A stretch of DNA of 64,000 nucleotides from Rhodospirillales bacterium 70-18 (GCA_001899585.1 MKWE01000047.1:1-64000); one strand, 5' to 3'; shown: positions 1-8,140, numbered from the stretch's first letter. The notes: generated by a model not told the origin, from the sequence alone. Made by a program: numbers and translations.

Positions 1-60
1 CATGCTTATTCACAGTTGCTGCTCCTGGCGTCGGAACTGCGCCGGGAGGCTGCACGATGA
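1..60 (+). CDS. C-terminal 19 codons of an upstream gene of the element
   Basis: Frame 1 is open from the left edge and stops with TGA at 58-60. It encodes a short helical tail ending in SELRREAAR. The stop overlaps the ATG of the primase gene as ATGA, the same tight arrangement seen between later genes of this element, which supports a real upstream gene. Nothing can be said about its function from 19 residues. Confidence 0.4.
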   Translation, partial: HAYSQLLLLASELRREAAR

Positions 61-914
61 GCGGCCCCGCTACCGCCCGCGACATCGCCGAGCGGCTGAA
101 CCTGACCAAGCATCCGCGCTCCTGGCGGGGCCGCTGCCCGGCATGCGACTATCCCGGCAACACGTTCTCCCTGCGCGAAAAGCGTGGCCGCACCTCGACC
201 TACTGCGCCAACGGCTGCGGCCATGACCAGATTGACGATGCCCTGAGCCGAGTCATCGCGGACTTCGCTCCGAGGCCGCAAACCGACGATGCCGCATCCG
301 ATGCAGAACGACGCGCCAAAAAGCAGGCGGCGGCGCTCAGGCTGTGGAATGGCAGCGCCGAGACCGGGCACGAAGCATATCTATGCGCTCGCGGCCTGGG
401 TGACCTGATCGGCTCCACGGCTCTGCGCTTCCGGCCCGACTGCACGCACCCGGAGGGCGGCCGGTATCCCGCCATGGTCGCGCTGGTGCAGGACGTGAAC
501 GGCGCACACGTCGCCGCGCATCGCACCTACCTGCGCCCTGATCGCGCCGGCAAAGCCGCCATCGAACCGCCGAAGGCCAGCCTCGGCCCAGTCTGGGGTG
601 GCGCGATCCGTCTACATCCGCCGGCCGCTGAACTGGTGGTTGGCGAAGGTATCGAGACATCCGCATCTGCCGGCGTGCTGATAGGGCTGCCTGCCTGGGC
701 GGCATTGAGCGCCGGCAACCTGGCGCTCGGCCTAAAACTGCCGCCTGAGGTGCGCTCGGTGACGATCGCCGCCGATGCGGATTCGGCCGGCTTTCAGGCC
801 GCGCAGTCCGCTGCTTCTCGATGGCGTGCCGAAGGCCGGCGCGTGCGCATAGCCACCCCGGATGCCGGCGGGCGCGACTTCAACGACATCATCATGGAGA
901 AAGCCTGTGGCTGA
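57..914 (+). CDS. CHC2-like zinc finger and Toprim domain primase-like protein
   Basis: This 285-residue protein is probably the priming component of the element's replication system. The N-terminus has a zinc-finger pattern with Cys27, Cys30, Cys50 and Cys54. The C-terminal half has a Toprim fold signature: Glu197 in VGEGIE, the acidic pair Asp240/Asp242 in IAADADSAG, and a later GRDFND segment. Toprim proteins of this type are common in P4-like elements and degraded prophages of Alphaproteobacteria. The ATG at 57 has a GGGAGG ribosome site seven bases upstream. The end overlaps the next gene by 8 bp, suggesting translational coupling with the DUF3987 protein. A short helicase segment is absent, so it probably works with the next gene product. 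Confidence 0.85.
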   Translation: MSGPATARDIAERLNLTKHPRSWRGRCPACDYPGNTFSLREKRGRTSTYCANGCGHDQIDDALSRVIADFAPRPQTDDAASDAERRAKKQAAALRLWNGSAETGHEAYLCARGLGDLIGSTALRFRPDCTHPEGGRYPAMVALVQDVNGAHVAAHRTYLRPDRAGKAAIEPPKASLGPVWGGAIRLHPPAAELVVGEGIETSASAGVLIGLPAWAALSAGNLALGLKLPPEVRSVTIAADADSAGFQAAQSAASRWRAEGRRVRIATPDAGGRDFNDIIMEKACG

Positions 915-2454
915 TGGCACCCCAGGCTACCGAGTGACTGAACCGGCCGATGCCCTGGCCCCTCTTCCGCCTGATCCGCTGGCATGGCTGAACCCGGATA
1001 TGGCCGTTCTGAGGCTGCACCGCCGCGTGCCGCCTGTGCTGCCGCTGGACGCCTTCGGCCCCTTCGGCTCGTGGATTGCAGACGCCGCCAGCGCCGCAGC
1101 CGCGCCGCCGGATTACGTGGTGGCCGCGCTGCTGGGCGCCACGTCGGCGCTCATCGGCAACGCGCGCTGGGCACAAGCCGGGCCTGGCTGGTCTGAGCCT
1201 CCGCATCTGTGGTGCTGCGCGGTTGGGGACTCGGGATCATCAAAGTCCCCGGCCGGCGACGCGCTGCTCAGGGACGTGCTGCCCGAAGTCGAGCGGCGGA
1301 TGCAGGGCGATTTTCCCGACCGGCTGCGCGACCATCGCGCGGTGGCTGAGGCGCATGTCGCGCGCATGGAGGCGTGGAAGTCGGAGGTGAAGGGGGCGGT
1401 CAAGAACGGTTCGCCCCCGCCCCTGCCGCCGACTGAAGCCGCTCCTATCGAACCGCAGGCCCCCCGCCTACGCATCTCGGACGTGACCATTGAGAAGGTG
1501 GCGTCGTTGCTGGCGACCGCGGCTCCCAAGGGTGTCCTGATCGTGCGCGACGAGTTGCTTGGCTGGTTGCTCGGGATGAACACCTACAATGACGGCGGCC
1601 GGCAATTCTGGCTGGAAGCCTACGGTGGCCGGTTCTATCGCGTGGAGCGGCAGAAGAACCCGGAACCGATCGACGTTCCCCGCCTAGCCGTGGCGGTCTA
1701 CGGCACGACTCAGCCGGCCAAGCTGGCATCGGTGCTGCGCGACGCGGACGATGGTTTGTTGTCGCGCCTGCTTTGGTTCTGGCCGAACCCCACGCAATTC
1801 CGGCTGGGCAGCGCCACCCCCGCCACCGCCTGGGCGACGGGCGCGCTCGACCGTCTGCGGCTGCTCGATCTCGCAACCTCGCCCGACGCCAGCACCCCGC
1901 CACGTCCTGTCATGGTGCCGCTGGCAGACGACGCACTGCCGGACCTGGAGGCGTTCGGCCAGGACATGCAGGAGCGGCAGGGCATGGCCGGTGGCCTTCA
2001 ACGCTCTGCTCTTGGAAAAGCGCGCGGCCTGGCGCTGCGGCTATCGTTGAACTTGGAATTACTGTGGTGGTCCGCCCGGCCGGGCATGGAGCCGCCGCCC
2101 ACCATGATTAGCCGCCGAGCCTTCCAGGCCGCCGCGATGCTGGTCGAAGATTACTTCATGCCGATGGCGGAGCGCGTATTCGGCGACGCTGCCACCCGCA
2201 AGCAGGATCGGGACGCCGCGACGCTCGCCCGGTGGGTGGTCCGCGAGCGCGCCGAGGATGTGCATGTACGCCACCTGCAACGGGAGGTTCGGCTGCCCGG
2301 CCTAACCGACGCGGACGCCATCAAGGCGGCGGCTGACGCCCTGGTGGATGCCGATTGGCTGGCCGCGCCGCAAGTCGGCTTCGGCACGGCGCGCAAGGTG
2401 GCGTATCGCGTCAACCCACTGGTGTTGGAGGCGAAGCATGAGCCGCTGGGCTGA
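907..2454 (+). CDS. DUF3987-family P-loop protein, putative replicative helicase of the element
   Basis: A 515-residue protein of the DUF3987 type, a family often encoded next to Toprim primases in integrated elements and thought to act in their replication. A Walker A sequence GDSGSSKS is visible at residues 107-114. A later segment with IVRDELLGWL is consistent with a Walker B strand. I chose the GTG at 907 as start: it follows a GGAGA ribosome site by six bases and overlaps the primase stop as GTGGCTGA. The reading frame is open upstream to 862, but that extension only repeats primase codons in another frame. The helicase role is family inference; only the P-loop is seen directly. Confidence 0.8.
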   Translation: MADGTPGYRVTEPADALAPLPPDPLAWLNPDMAVLRLHRRVPPVLPLDAFGPFGSWIADAASAAAAPPDYVVAALLGATSALIGNARWAQAGPGWSEPPHLWCCAVGDSGSSKSPAGDALLRDVLPEVERRMQGDFPDRLRDHRAVAEAHVARMEAWKSEVKGAVKNGSPPPLPPTEAAPIEPQAPRLRISDVTIEKVASLLATAAPKGVLIVRDELLGWLLGMNTYNDGGRQFWLEAYGGRFYRVERQKNPEPIDVPRLAVAVYGTTQPAKLASVLRDADDGLLSRLLWFWPNPTQFRLGSATPATAWATGALDRLRLLDLATSPDASTPPRPVMVPLADDALPDLEAFGQDMQERQGMAGGLQRSALGKARGLALRLSLNLELLWWSARPGMEPPPTMISRRAFQAAAMLVEDYFMPMAERVFGDAATRKQDRDAATLARWVVRERAEDVHVRHLQREVRLPGLTDADAIKAAADALVDADWLAAPQVGFGTARKVAYRVNPLVLEAKHEPLG

Positions 2455-2923
2455 GGCGTTCCGGCAATCCTCCGCGGCTGACACATGCGACACAAGCGGA
2501 CACATGGGGGCGTCTGAGGACGACGCCGCCCCGGTTCCGCGCCATGTGTCGCCATCTGTCCCATGTGTCGAGTGTCAAGAGAGTGGGAAAGCCTCGGCGG
2601 GCGATACCCCGCCACCTGACGCCGCCACCGACTCCGACGACATCGCCGCCGAACCGCCCATGCCAGCGCCCGGCACCCCGGAGCGAGAGCAACAGGACGA
2701 ACAACAGGCGCGGCTGGTGACCGGGCTGCTCGCCGCCGCCCTGCAACGCCCGCCGTCATGGTCGGGCGTGGAGCCGCACAACCCGATGCGGGGCACGTTC
2801 TGTTCATGCTGCTCGGGGCGCAGGTGGTGGAGCCGCAATCGGACCGGCTGGTGCTGCATGACCTGCCATCCGCCACCGCCTCGCTTGCCTGCACAGTTGG
2901 GTGTGCATGAGGTGACGACATGA
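2438..2923 (+). CDS. small hypothetical protein with C-terminal zinc ribbon
   Basis: A 161-residue protein of unknown function. The ATG at 2438 lies inside the end of the DUF3987 gene (17-bp overlap) and the stop overlaps the next start as ATGA. The middle, about residues 40-95, is rich in Pro, Ala, Asp and Glu and probably disordered. The C-terminus has a cysteine cluster: Cys122, Cys124, Cys125, then Cys139, Cys140, Cys143 and His144. It fits a small zinc ribbon with the spacing F-C-x-C-C ... G-W-C-C-x-x-C-H. Similar Cys-rich tails occur in small proteins of replication modules in integrated elements, so nucleic-acid binding is a reasonable guess but not shown. Confidence 0.6.
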   Translation: MSRWAEAFRQSSAADTCDTSGHMGASEDDAAPVPRHVSPSVPCVECQESGKASAGDTPPPDAATDSDDIAAEPPMPAPGTPEREQQDEQQARLVTGLLAAALQRPPSWSGVEPHNPMRGTFCSCCSGRRWWSRNRTGWCCMTCHPPPPRLPAQLGVHEVTT

Positions 2924-3384
2924 ACCCGGCCGATTTGGCGCGGGTGCTCGACATCTTCGCGCAGGTCGCCCCCTGGCGGCTGCCGCTGGTGCGTGCTGCG
3001 GCGGCCGGGAAGATCGCCGTGGCGGAACCAGGGCGCATCGCCACCGGCAAGGCGGTTCGCAGCATGTTGAACCGGCCTGGCTTGCCCGAGGTGGTGCTGA
3101 TCGGAGACGACGACTACCGCTCAACCGGCCCGGCTGGCTGGCGCTGTGCGGACTGGCTAGCGGGATGGGGGCGGCGCGCGCTGATCCATGGCGCGGGCGG
3201 CGAGGGACGCCATTATGAGGTGGCTGTGCAAGCTGCTGTAGCCGGCCGCCGGCTGGCGCTGGTGGAGACTACCTCCGCGCACGCCGCGGCCTGGGCGGCG
3301 CTCCTGCGGGACCGGATGCCGTCGCTGATCGTGGTCCCCAAGCCTGGGGATGGGCCGCATCCGATACCGCCGGTTCGGCATTGA
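2920..3384 (+). CDS. hypothetical protein of the element
   Basis: A 154-residue protein starting at an ATG that overlaps the preceding stop (ATGA). I do not recognise the family. The sequence alternates hydrophobic strands and helices, for example VVLIGDDDY and RLALVETTSAHAAAW. It ends with IVVPKPGDGPHPIPP, which could be a Rossmann-like or nuclease-like small alpha/beta fold. It has no signal peptide or membrane segment. It lies between the zinc-ribbon protein and the small terminase, in the replication-to-packaging transition of the element. Confidence 0.5.
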   Translation: MNPADLARVLDIFAQVAPWRLPLVRAAAAGKIAVAEPGRIATGKAVRSMLNRPGLPEVVLIGDDDYRSTGPAGWRCADWLAGWGRRALIHGAGGEGRHYEVAVQAAVAGRRLALVETTSAHAAAWAALLRDRMPSLIVVPKPGDGPHPIPPVRH

Positions 3385-3402
3385 AGCCTGAAGGAGAACG
3401 CC

Positions 3403-3804
3403 ATGCGAGTCCTGACGCCCAAGCAGGCGCGGTTTGCGGAGGAATACCTGATCGACCTGAACGCGACGCAGGCGGCGATTCGGGCCGGCTACTCGGAGCG
3501 GACCGCGAAAAGCGTTGGACACGAGACCCTGACCATACCTGACGTGGCATCGGCCATCCAGGCGGCTCAGGATGCCCGCTCAGTGGCAACAGGTGTGACG
3601 GCGGACATCGTGGTGCGAGGGTTGCTCATGGAGGCCCAGCGCGAAGGCGACGACGCTAGCCATGGTGCCCGTGTGCAGGCATGGACGACGCTGGCCCGGC
3701 ACCTCGGCATGCTCAACGACAAGCTGACTGTGGGGTTGAGCGACGACCTGCTGGACCGAATAGAGGCAGCCCGTGCCCGCGTCCGCCCCCTGCGGCATGG
3801 TTAA
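3403..3804 (+). CDS. phage terminase small subunit (Terminase_2 type)
   Basis: A 133-residue protein that in phages recognises the packaging site and recruits the large terminase. The N-terminus reads LTPKQARFAEEYLIDLNATQ followed by AAIRAGYSERTAKSVG, the characteristic helix-turn-helix start of the Terminase_2 family; length is normal or slightly short. A GGAG ribosome site (3391-3394) precedes the ATG. The next gene is three bases downstream of the stop. No large terminase follows before the tRNA-Glu site. A lone small terminase is typical of phage satellites that redirect packaging of a helper phage, but it can also be left over in a decayed prophage. Confidence 0.85.
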   Translation: MRVLTPKQARFAEEYLIDLNATQAAIRAGYSERTAKSVGHETLTIPDVASAIQAAQDARSVATGVTADIVVRGLLMEAQREGDDASHGARVQAWTTLARHLGMLNDKLTVGLSDDLLDRIEAARARVRPLRHG

Positions 3805-3807
3805 CCA

Positions 3808-4125
3808 ATGAAGGACGACACTGGCGGCGCAGTGGTGCCGACCCATGGAGGCGGGCGGATCACACCTTGGCGCAAAGGGCAGTCGGGCAACCCGCGTGGG
3901 CCGGCTCCGCACACCGTGGAGGCCCGGCGGCTGGCACGCGAGGCAACCCCCGACGCCGTCCGCGAACTGGTAGTGCTCTTGGCTGATCCCGATCCGCGTA
4001 TCAGGCTGCTGGCAGCGAACTCGATCCTGGACCGAGGGCTGGGAAAGCCAAAGCCTCCGGCGGAGGGAGACGGCGGGCCGGTGGTGATCAACGTCATTAC
4101 CGGGGTGCCGGAGCCGGATGGGTGA
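3808..4125 (+). CDS. DUF5681-like phage-associated small protein
   Basis: A 105-residue protein containing the motif WRKGQSGNPRGPAP at about residues 21-34. This is the hallmark of a small family (DUF5681 type) usually found beside small terminases or in phage packaging regions of Proteobacteria. The rest is a helical segment with VRELVVLLADPDPRIRLLAA, possibly a short HEAT-like or HTH helical pair. It starts three bases after the small terminase stop, so the two are almost certainly co-translated. Function is unknown. Confidence 0.65.
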   Translation: MKDDTGGAVVPTHGGGRITPWRKGQSGNPRGPAPHTVEARRLAREATPDAVRELVVLLADPDPRIRLLAANSILDRGLGKPKPPAEGDGGPVVINVITGVPEPDG

Positions 4126-4208
4126 AAGTGGCCGTAGTCGGGCAACGCCAGCATCCACCAGCCGGCATGGCGGTTCGCTGATCGAGACGCGCGGGCGGCT
4201 GGGGCTGA

Positions 4209-4970
4209 GTGAAAAGCCATCATAGGGGCAGGACATTGAAGGTGCTGAACGTCATCGCCAGGGCGGGCGCGCAGTTGATAATCGCCGTTCTCGGCGCGCT
4301 GATCTTCATGCGCCCTGGTGAACCGATCTTAGGCAATCCGTTCATGTTCACTTTCCTCGCGGCGTCCGTTCCGGCTGTCTGGTGGAGGGATGTCACCTGG
4401 TGGGTGCGCCCTGTGGCGCTCGTGGTTGCCGGCGTCGCCGCGGTTCTCGTCGGGCTGGTCTACTTCGTGCTCGTCGCCGGCGCGGCCTACTTCCCGGAAG
4501 GCACCCTACCCCACCTGGTGGGCGCTCTCGTGGGGTTCGCTGGCCCGCTCGCTGGTTGGCTCGCTGCCAGCCGCACAATCCGCTGGCTCGGTCGGCGGCG
4601 ACGTTTGCGGCCAACCCCTCGGCCGTTGAGCACGATCACGGAAAAGGAAGTCGTGATGTTCCGCTTCCTGCTGCTGGCATGGGGCATGGCGGCCCTTCTC
4701 TTGATCGTCGCTAGCTTCGCCTTCCTCATCGCGATCTTCTTCAACGCGGAACGGTCCACGTTCGATAGCGCACTAGAATTGCGCGACCTCTGGACCGAGT
4801 GGGCCGGAGACTCAGCTTTGACGGCGTTCGGCCTGTTCATGCTGCCCACCCCCATCTTCTATGCCACCCGGTGGGCGCTGACGGGGCGGTTCCATCCTCT
4901 TTGGCTGCTCCCGCCTATGCACTCCCGGCTTTCGGCCGAGGCTGGGCAGGAGTCGCCTGAGCCGGACTAG
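4209..4970 (+). CDS. multi-pass membrane protein, possible cargo gene of the element
   Basis: A 253-residue protein with several hydrophobic segments. Two are near the N-terminus (IIAVLGALIFM and FTFLAASVPAVWW), two lie between residues 60 and 125, one strong segment sits near residues 150-175 (LLLAWGMAALLLIVASFAFL), and a further one near residues 205-220. The C-terminus is hydrophilic. I recognise no family. The GTG at 4209 is the longest start; a TTG at 4236 with upstream GGGGCAGG is an alternative. It lies in the last position before the tRNA attachment region, where accessory or cargo genes of satellites usually sit, so a role in host or phage interaction is possible but unproven. Confidence 0.6.
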   Translation: MKSHHRGRTLKVLNVIARAGAQLIIAVLGALIFMRPGEPILGNPFMFTFLAASVPAVWWRDVTWWVRPVALVVAGVAAVLVGLVYFVLVAGAAYFPEGTLPHLVGALVGFAGPLAGWLAASRTIRWLGRRRRLRPTPRPLSTITEKEVVMFRFLLLAWGMAALLLIVASFAFLIAIFFNAERSTFDSALELRDLWTEWAGDSALTAFGLFMLPTPIFYATRWALTGRFHPLWLLPPMHSRLSAEAGQESPEPD

Positions 4971-5021
4971 AGCCTGCGCCGCACCGCCAAGCCGGCACAA
5001 TCCCGGCACGTCCCGCACCGC

Positions 5022-5043
5022 ATATGCCGTATATATGCCGTAT
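5022..5043. repeat. 11-bp tandem repeat beside the tRNA attachment region
   Basis: The sequence ATATGCCGTAT occurs twice head to tail at 5022-5032 and 5033-5043, about 50 bp from the tRNA 3' end. It is unusually AT-rich for this genome and lies in the gap between the last element gene and tRNA-Glu. It could be an arm-type integrase or excisionase binding site, or part of a promoter; this is inference. Confidence 0.6.
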
Positions 5044-5091
5044 GTCGTCCGGGTGCTGGCTGCTGGCAGGCTCTAAAGTGTTGAAATGGCT

Positions 5092-5167
5092 TGGTATCCC
5101 GTACGAGATTCGAACTCGTGTCGCCGCCGTGAAAGGGCGGTGTCCTAGGCCTCTAGACGAACGGGAC
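5092..5167 (-). tRNA. tRNA-Glu (anticodon UUC)
   Basis: Read on the minus strand, a 76-nt cloverleaf starts with GTCCCGT at 5167 and ends with an encoded CCA at 5094-5092. The acceptor arms GTCCCGT and ACGGGAT pair with one G-U. The anticodon loop is CTTTCAC with anticodon TTC (complement of 5131-5133), and the T arm contains GTTCGAAT. The sequence closely resembles other bacterial tRNA-Glu genes. It lies downstream of recJ on the same strand. Its 3' end faces the integrated element, and it is intact, so the element restores or does not disturb the gene. Confidence 0.97.
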
Positions 5168-5221
5168 AGCGCGAGGCCGTTGGGTAGCGAAGCCGCCGGC
5201 CCCGGTCAAGCCTCCCGGGTG

Positions 5222-7003
5222 TCATGCCGGGGCGGCGTCGGTGATGAAGAAGCCCGGCGTGGTGGCGCCGTTCCACTCCTCGGCCCGCAGATGCCCGGCC
5301 AGATGCAGTGGCCCGCCGCCGCGCGCCAGCAGCGCCTCGGCGACCGGGCCGTCCTTGGCGCGGAACATCACCGCCTTCACCCGCGCGCCGCCCCCCTCGC
5401 CCTCGATGAAGGCGCGGATGGTGTTGGATTCCTTGCCCACCCGGTCGGCCCGCACCACACGGGCGCGCGGCAGGATCAGCACCGGCTCCTCGTTGCCGCT
5501 GCCGAAGGGCGACAGCCGGGCCAGTTCCTGCGCCAGCTCCGTGGTGCAGGCCGGCACCGCCAGCGTGCCCTCCACCGCGAGATCCACCGCGGTCGGCAGG
5601 TCGGCGGCGGCGGCCAGCCGCGCCTCCAGGAAGGCGTGGAAATCGGCCAGCCGCGCTTCCGGCAGGGAGAACCCGGCTGCCATCGCATGGCCGCCGCCGG
5701 TGGTCAGTATGCCGGCCTGGCGGGCGGCGATCACCGCGCTGCCCAGGTCCAGCCCCGGCACCGACCGGCCGGAGCCCTTGGCCAGCCCCTCGGCCACGCC
5801 CGCCACGCAGGCCGGGCGGTTGAAGCGCTCCTTGATGCGCCCGGCGACGATGCCGACCACGCCGGGGTGCCAGCCGGCGCCGCTGACCAGCACCGCGGCA
5901 CGGCCGGCCTGCACCTGCGCCTCGGCTTCCAGCAAGGCGGCGTCCAGCATGCCGGCTTCCACCTGCTGGCGCTGGCGGTTCACCGCGTCCAGCATGGTGG
6001 CGATGCCGCGCGCCTCCACCGGGTCCTCGCAGAGCAGCAGGCGCAGGCCGAGGTCGGACTCGCTGATCCGCCCGGCGGCGTTGATGCGCGGGCCGAGCGC
6101 GAAGCCCAGCGTCATGGCGCTCGGCCGGTCGCGCGCCTGCGCCACCTCCAGCAGGGCGGCGATGCCGGGGCGGGCGCGGCGGGCCATCACCTTCAGGCCC
6201 TGGGTCACCAGTGCCCGGTTCACCCCGGTCAGCGGCATCACGTCGCACACCGTGGCCAGCGCCACCATGTCGAGCAGGCCCATCAGGTCCGGCTCGGGGC
6301 GCGCGGCGAAGAACCCGTCGCGGCGCAGGGCGCGCACCGTGGCGATGGTGGCCAGGAAGGCGATCGCGCCGGCGCACAGGTGGCGCAGGCCCGAATCGCA
6401 ATCCAGCCGGTTCGGGTTCACCGTCGCCACCACGTCCGGCGGCGGCCCCTCGGCCTTGTGGTGGTCCAGCACGACCACCTCGGCCTCGCCCTTGATGCCG
6501 GCCAGCACGTCGCCGGCGGCGGTGCCGCAGTCCACGCATACGATCAGCGTGGCGCCGCGCGCCACCAGGCCGCGCAGGGCGGGCAGGTTGGGGCCGTAGC
6601 CCTCGGCCATGCGGTCGGGCACGTAGGGCAGCACCTGGCAGCCCAGGCCGCGCAGGAAGCTGGCCATGATGGCGCCGCTGCAGGCGCCGTCCACGTCGTA
6701 GTCGCCGAACACCGCCACCGTCTCGCCGCGCCGCACCGCATCGGCCAGCCGGGCGGCGGCGCGGTCCATGTCGATCAGCACCGCCGGGTCCGGCAGCAGG
6801 GCGCGCAGCGTGGGGTCGAGGAAGCTGCCGGCCGCCTCCACCCCGATGCCACGCACCGCCAGCAGGCGGCCGAGCAATTCCGACACGCCGAGCCGCTGGG
6901 CGATGCCCAGGCCCAGCCGGTCGGCCACCGGGTCGGCAGGTTGGCGCCAGATCCAGCGGCGGCCCGACAGGCTGCGGGCGACGCCGAGGACCGGCCCCGT
7001 CAC
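5222..7003 (-). CDS. recJ: single-stranded-DNA-specific exonuclease RecJ
   Basis: RecJ degrades single-stranded DNA 5' to 3' in RecF-pathway recombination, mismatch and base-excision repair. The 593-residue length is normal. DHH-family motifs are in place: GDYDVDG at about 100-106, VDCG near 158-160, LDHHK with the DHH at 180-182, and NPNR shortly after. A C-terminal DHHA1 region contains GGGHAMAAGF, followed by the OB-fold domain. The start is a GTG at 7003, one base past the glpX stop, so the two genes are translationally coupled. The order hom-glpX-recJ is common in Alphaproteobacteria. Confidence 0.96.
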   Translation of the reverse strand: MTGPVLGVARSLSGRRWIWRQPADPVADRLGLGIAQRLGVSELLGRLLAVRGIGVEAAGSFLDPTLRALLPDPAVLIDMDRAAARLADAVRRGETVAVFGDYDVDGACSGAIMASFLRGLGCQVLPYVPDRMAEGYGPNLPALRGLVARGATLIVCVDCGTAAGDVLAGIKGEAEVVVLDHHKAEGPPPDVVATVNPNRLDCDSGLRHLCAGAIAFLATIATVRALRRDGFFAARPEPDLMGLLDMVALATVCDVMPLTGVNRALVTQGLKVMARRARPGIAALLEVAQARDRPSAMTLGFALGPRINAAGRISESDLGLRLLLCEDPVEARGIATMLDAVNRQRQQVEAGMLDAALLEAEAQVQAGRAAVLVSGAGWHPGVVGIVAGRIKERFNRPACVAGVAEGLAKGSGRSVPGLDLGSAVIAARQAGILTTGGGHAMAAGFSLPEARLADFHAFLEARLAAAADLPTAVDLAVEGTLAVPACTTELAQELARLSPFGSGNEEPVLILPRARVVRADRVGKESNTIRAFIEGEGGGARVKAVMFRAKDGPVAEALLARGGGPLHLAGHLRAEEWNGATTPGFFITDAAPA

Positions 7004-7004
7004 G

Positions 7005-8000
7005 TCAGTTCCGCACCCAGGTCTTGGTGGCGAAGTTGTGGTGCGCCTCCACGTAGCGGACGGTGCCGGACTTGCTGCGCATCACCACCGAATGGGTGAT
7101 GGCACCCTGCCCGAACCGGCGCACGCCGCGCAGCATGGCGCCGCCGGTGACGCCGGTGGCCGCGAACATCACGTCGCCGCGCGCCATGTCGGTGACCGTG
7201 TAGACCTTGTTCGGGTCGGTGATGCCCATCTCGCGGGCGCGGGCGATCTGCCCCTCGTCCTCGTAGAGCAGCCGCCCCTGCATCTGCCCGCCGATGCAGC
7301 GCAGGGCGGCCGCCGCCAGCACCCCCTCCGGCGCGCCGCCGCTGCCCAGGTAGATGTCCACCCCGCTATCCGGCTGGGAGGTCGCCAGCACGCCGGCCAC
7401 GTCGCCGTCGCTGATCAGCATGATGCGGGCGCCGGCCTCGCGCGCCTTGGCGATCAGTTCCTTGTGGCGGTCGCGATCCAGGATGCAGGCGACCAGGTCG
7501 GAGACCTCGCATTTCTTGGCCTGGGCCAGGTTGCGCAGGTTCTCGCCCACCGACCAGTCGAGGTCCACCACGCCGTCCGGCAGCCCGCCGCCGACTGCGA
7601 TCTTGTCCATGTAGATGTCCGGCGCGTGCAGGAAATGGCCGTGCTCGGCCAGCGCCACCACGGCCATGGCATTCGGCCCGCCCTTGGCGGTCAGCGTGGT
7701 GCCCTCTAGCGGGTCCACCGCGATGTCCATCGGCGGGCCGCCGGCGCCGACCTTCTCGCCGATATAGAGCATCGGCGCCTCGTCCATCTCGCCCTCGCCG
7801 ATCACCACGGTGCCGGCGATGGCCACCGTGTCGAACGCCCGGCGCATCGCCTCCACCGCTGCGCCGTCGGCGTCGTTCTTCTTGCCCAGGCCCATCCAGC
7901 GGCTGGCCGCCAGCGCCGCCGCCTCGGTGACGCGGACCAGTTCCAGCGCCAGGTTGCGGTCGAACACCTGTTCGGGGGCGGCCGGCATATCGGTGGACAT
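7005..8000 (-). CDS. glpX: class II fructose-1,6-bisphosphatase GlpX
   Basis: Hydrolyses fructose 1,6-bisphosphate to fructose 6-phosphate in gluconeogenesis (some homologues also act on sedoheptulose bisphosphate). The 331-residue protein contains family motifs: GLGKKNDADG near residues 37-46, VIGEGEMDEAPML near 66-78, the metal-binding DPLEGT at 96-101, and a late GVTGGAMLRGV. I chose the ATG at 8000, preceded by GGGAGA; the open frame runs 28 codons further upstream but has no family similarity. recJ follows after one base and hom lies about 195 bp upstream, separated by a hairpin. Confidence 0.96.
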   Translation of the reverse strand: MSTDMPAAPEQVFDRNLALELVRVTEAAALAASRWMGLGKKNDADGAAVEAMRRAFDTVAIAGTVVIGEGEMDEAPMLYIGEKVGAGGPPMDIAVDPLEGTTLTAKGGPNAMAVVALAEHGHFLHAPDIYMDKIAVGGGLPDGVVDLDWSVGENLRNLAQAKKCEVSDLVACILDRDRHKELIAKAREAGARIMLISDGDVAGVLATSQPDSGVDIYLGSGGAPEGVLAAAALRCIGGQMQGRLLYEDEGQIARAREMGITDPNKVYTVTDMARGDVMFAATGVTGGAMLRGVRRFGQGAITHSVVMRSKSGTVRYVEAHHNFATKTWVRN

Positions 8001-8099
8001 TCTCTGTTCTCCCGTCGGGCATCGCGCCCGGTCAACATTAACCCTGAACGATGGCGGTTCGAGGGGCAGGAAGGAAGACCACAAAGAGGCGGTCAGGCA

Positions 8100-8140
8100 A
8101 AGAGAAGCAAGTTCAGCAGGATATTCGTCTGCCTTCTCTT
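8100..8140 (-). terminator. nested hairpin between hom and glpX
   Basis: Outer arms AAGAGAAG (8100-8107) and CTTCTCTT (8133-8140) are perfectly complementary. An inner stem GCAG (8116-8119) pairs with CTGC (8129-8132). It lies downstream of hom and upstream of glpX on the minus strand. There is no clear U-run, so it may be a weak terminator or a processing site. The rest of the 8001-8195 gap shows no gene. Confidence 0.45.

Larger units (their letters stand above)
1..5091 (+). mobile_element. right part of an integrated satellite-like or decayed prophage element at tRNA-Glu
   Basis: All genes from the left edge to about 4970 run on the plus strand. They encode replication-type proteins (Toprim primase, DUF3987 P-loop protein), two small unknowns, a terminase small subunit, a DUF5681-like protein and a membrane protein. 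The stretch ends directly at the 3' end of an intact tRNA-Glu gene, a classic target for tyrosine integrases. No terminase large subunit, portal, capsid or tail gene lies between the small terminase and the tRNA. This pattern fits phage satellites, which carry their own TerS and borrow the rest from a helper, but a decayed prophage is also possible. The integrase and the other attachment site would lie left of the window, so the extent is partial. Confidence 0.7.

Noticed and set aside
4126..4208. possible start of a large terminase gene after the DUF5681-like gene
   Set aside because: The interval is short and no frame continues into a terminase ATPase; the next frame encodes a membrane protein.
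5024..7099. 691-residue open frame on the plus strand
   Set aside because: It runs antisense through tRNA-Glu and recJ. It is Gln/His/Gly/Arg-rich, typical of an antisense frame of a high-GC gene, while recJ has all family motifs.
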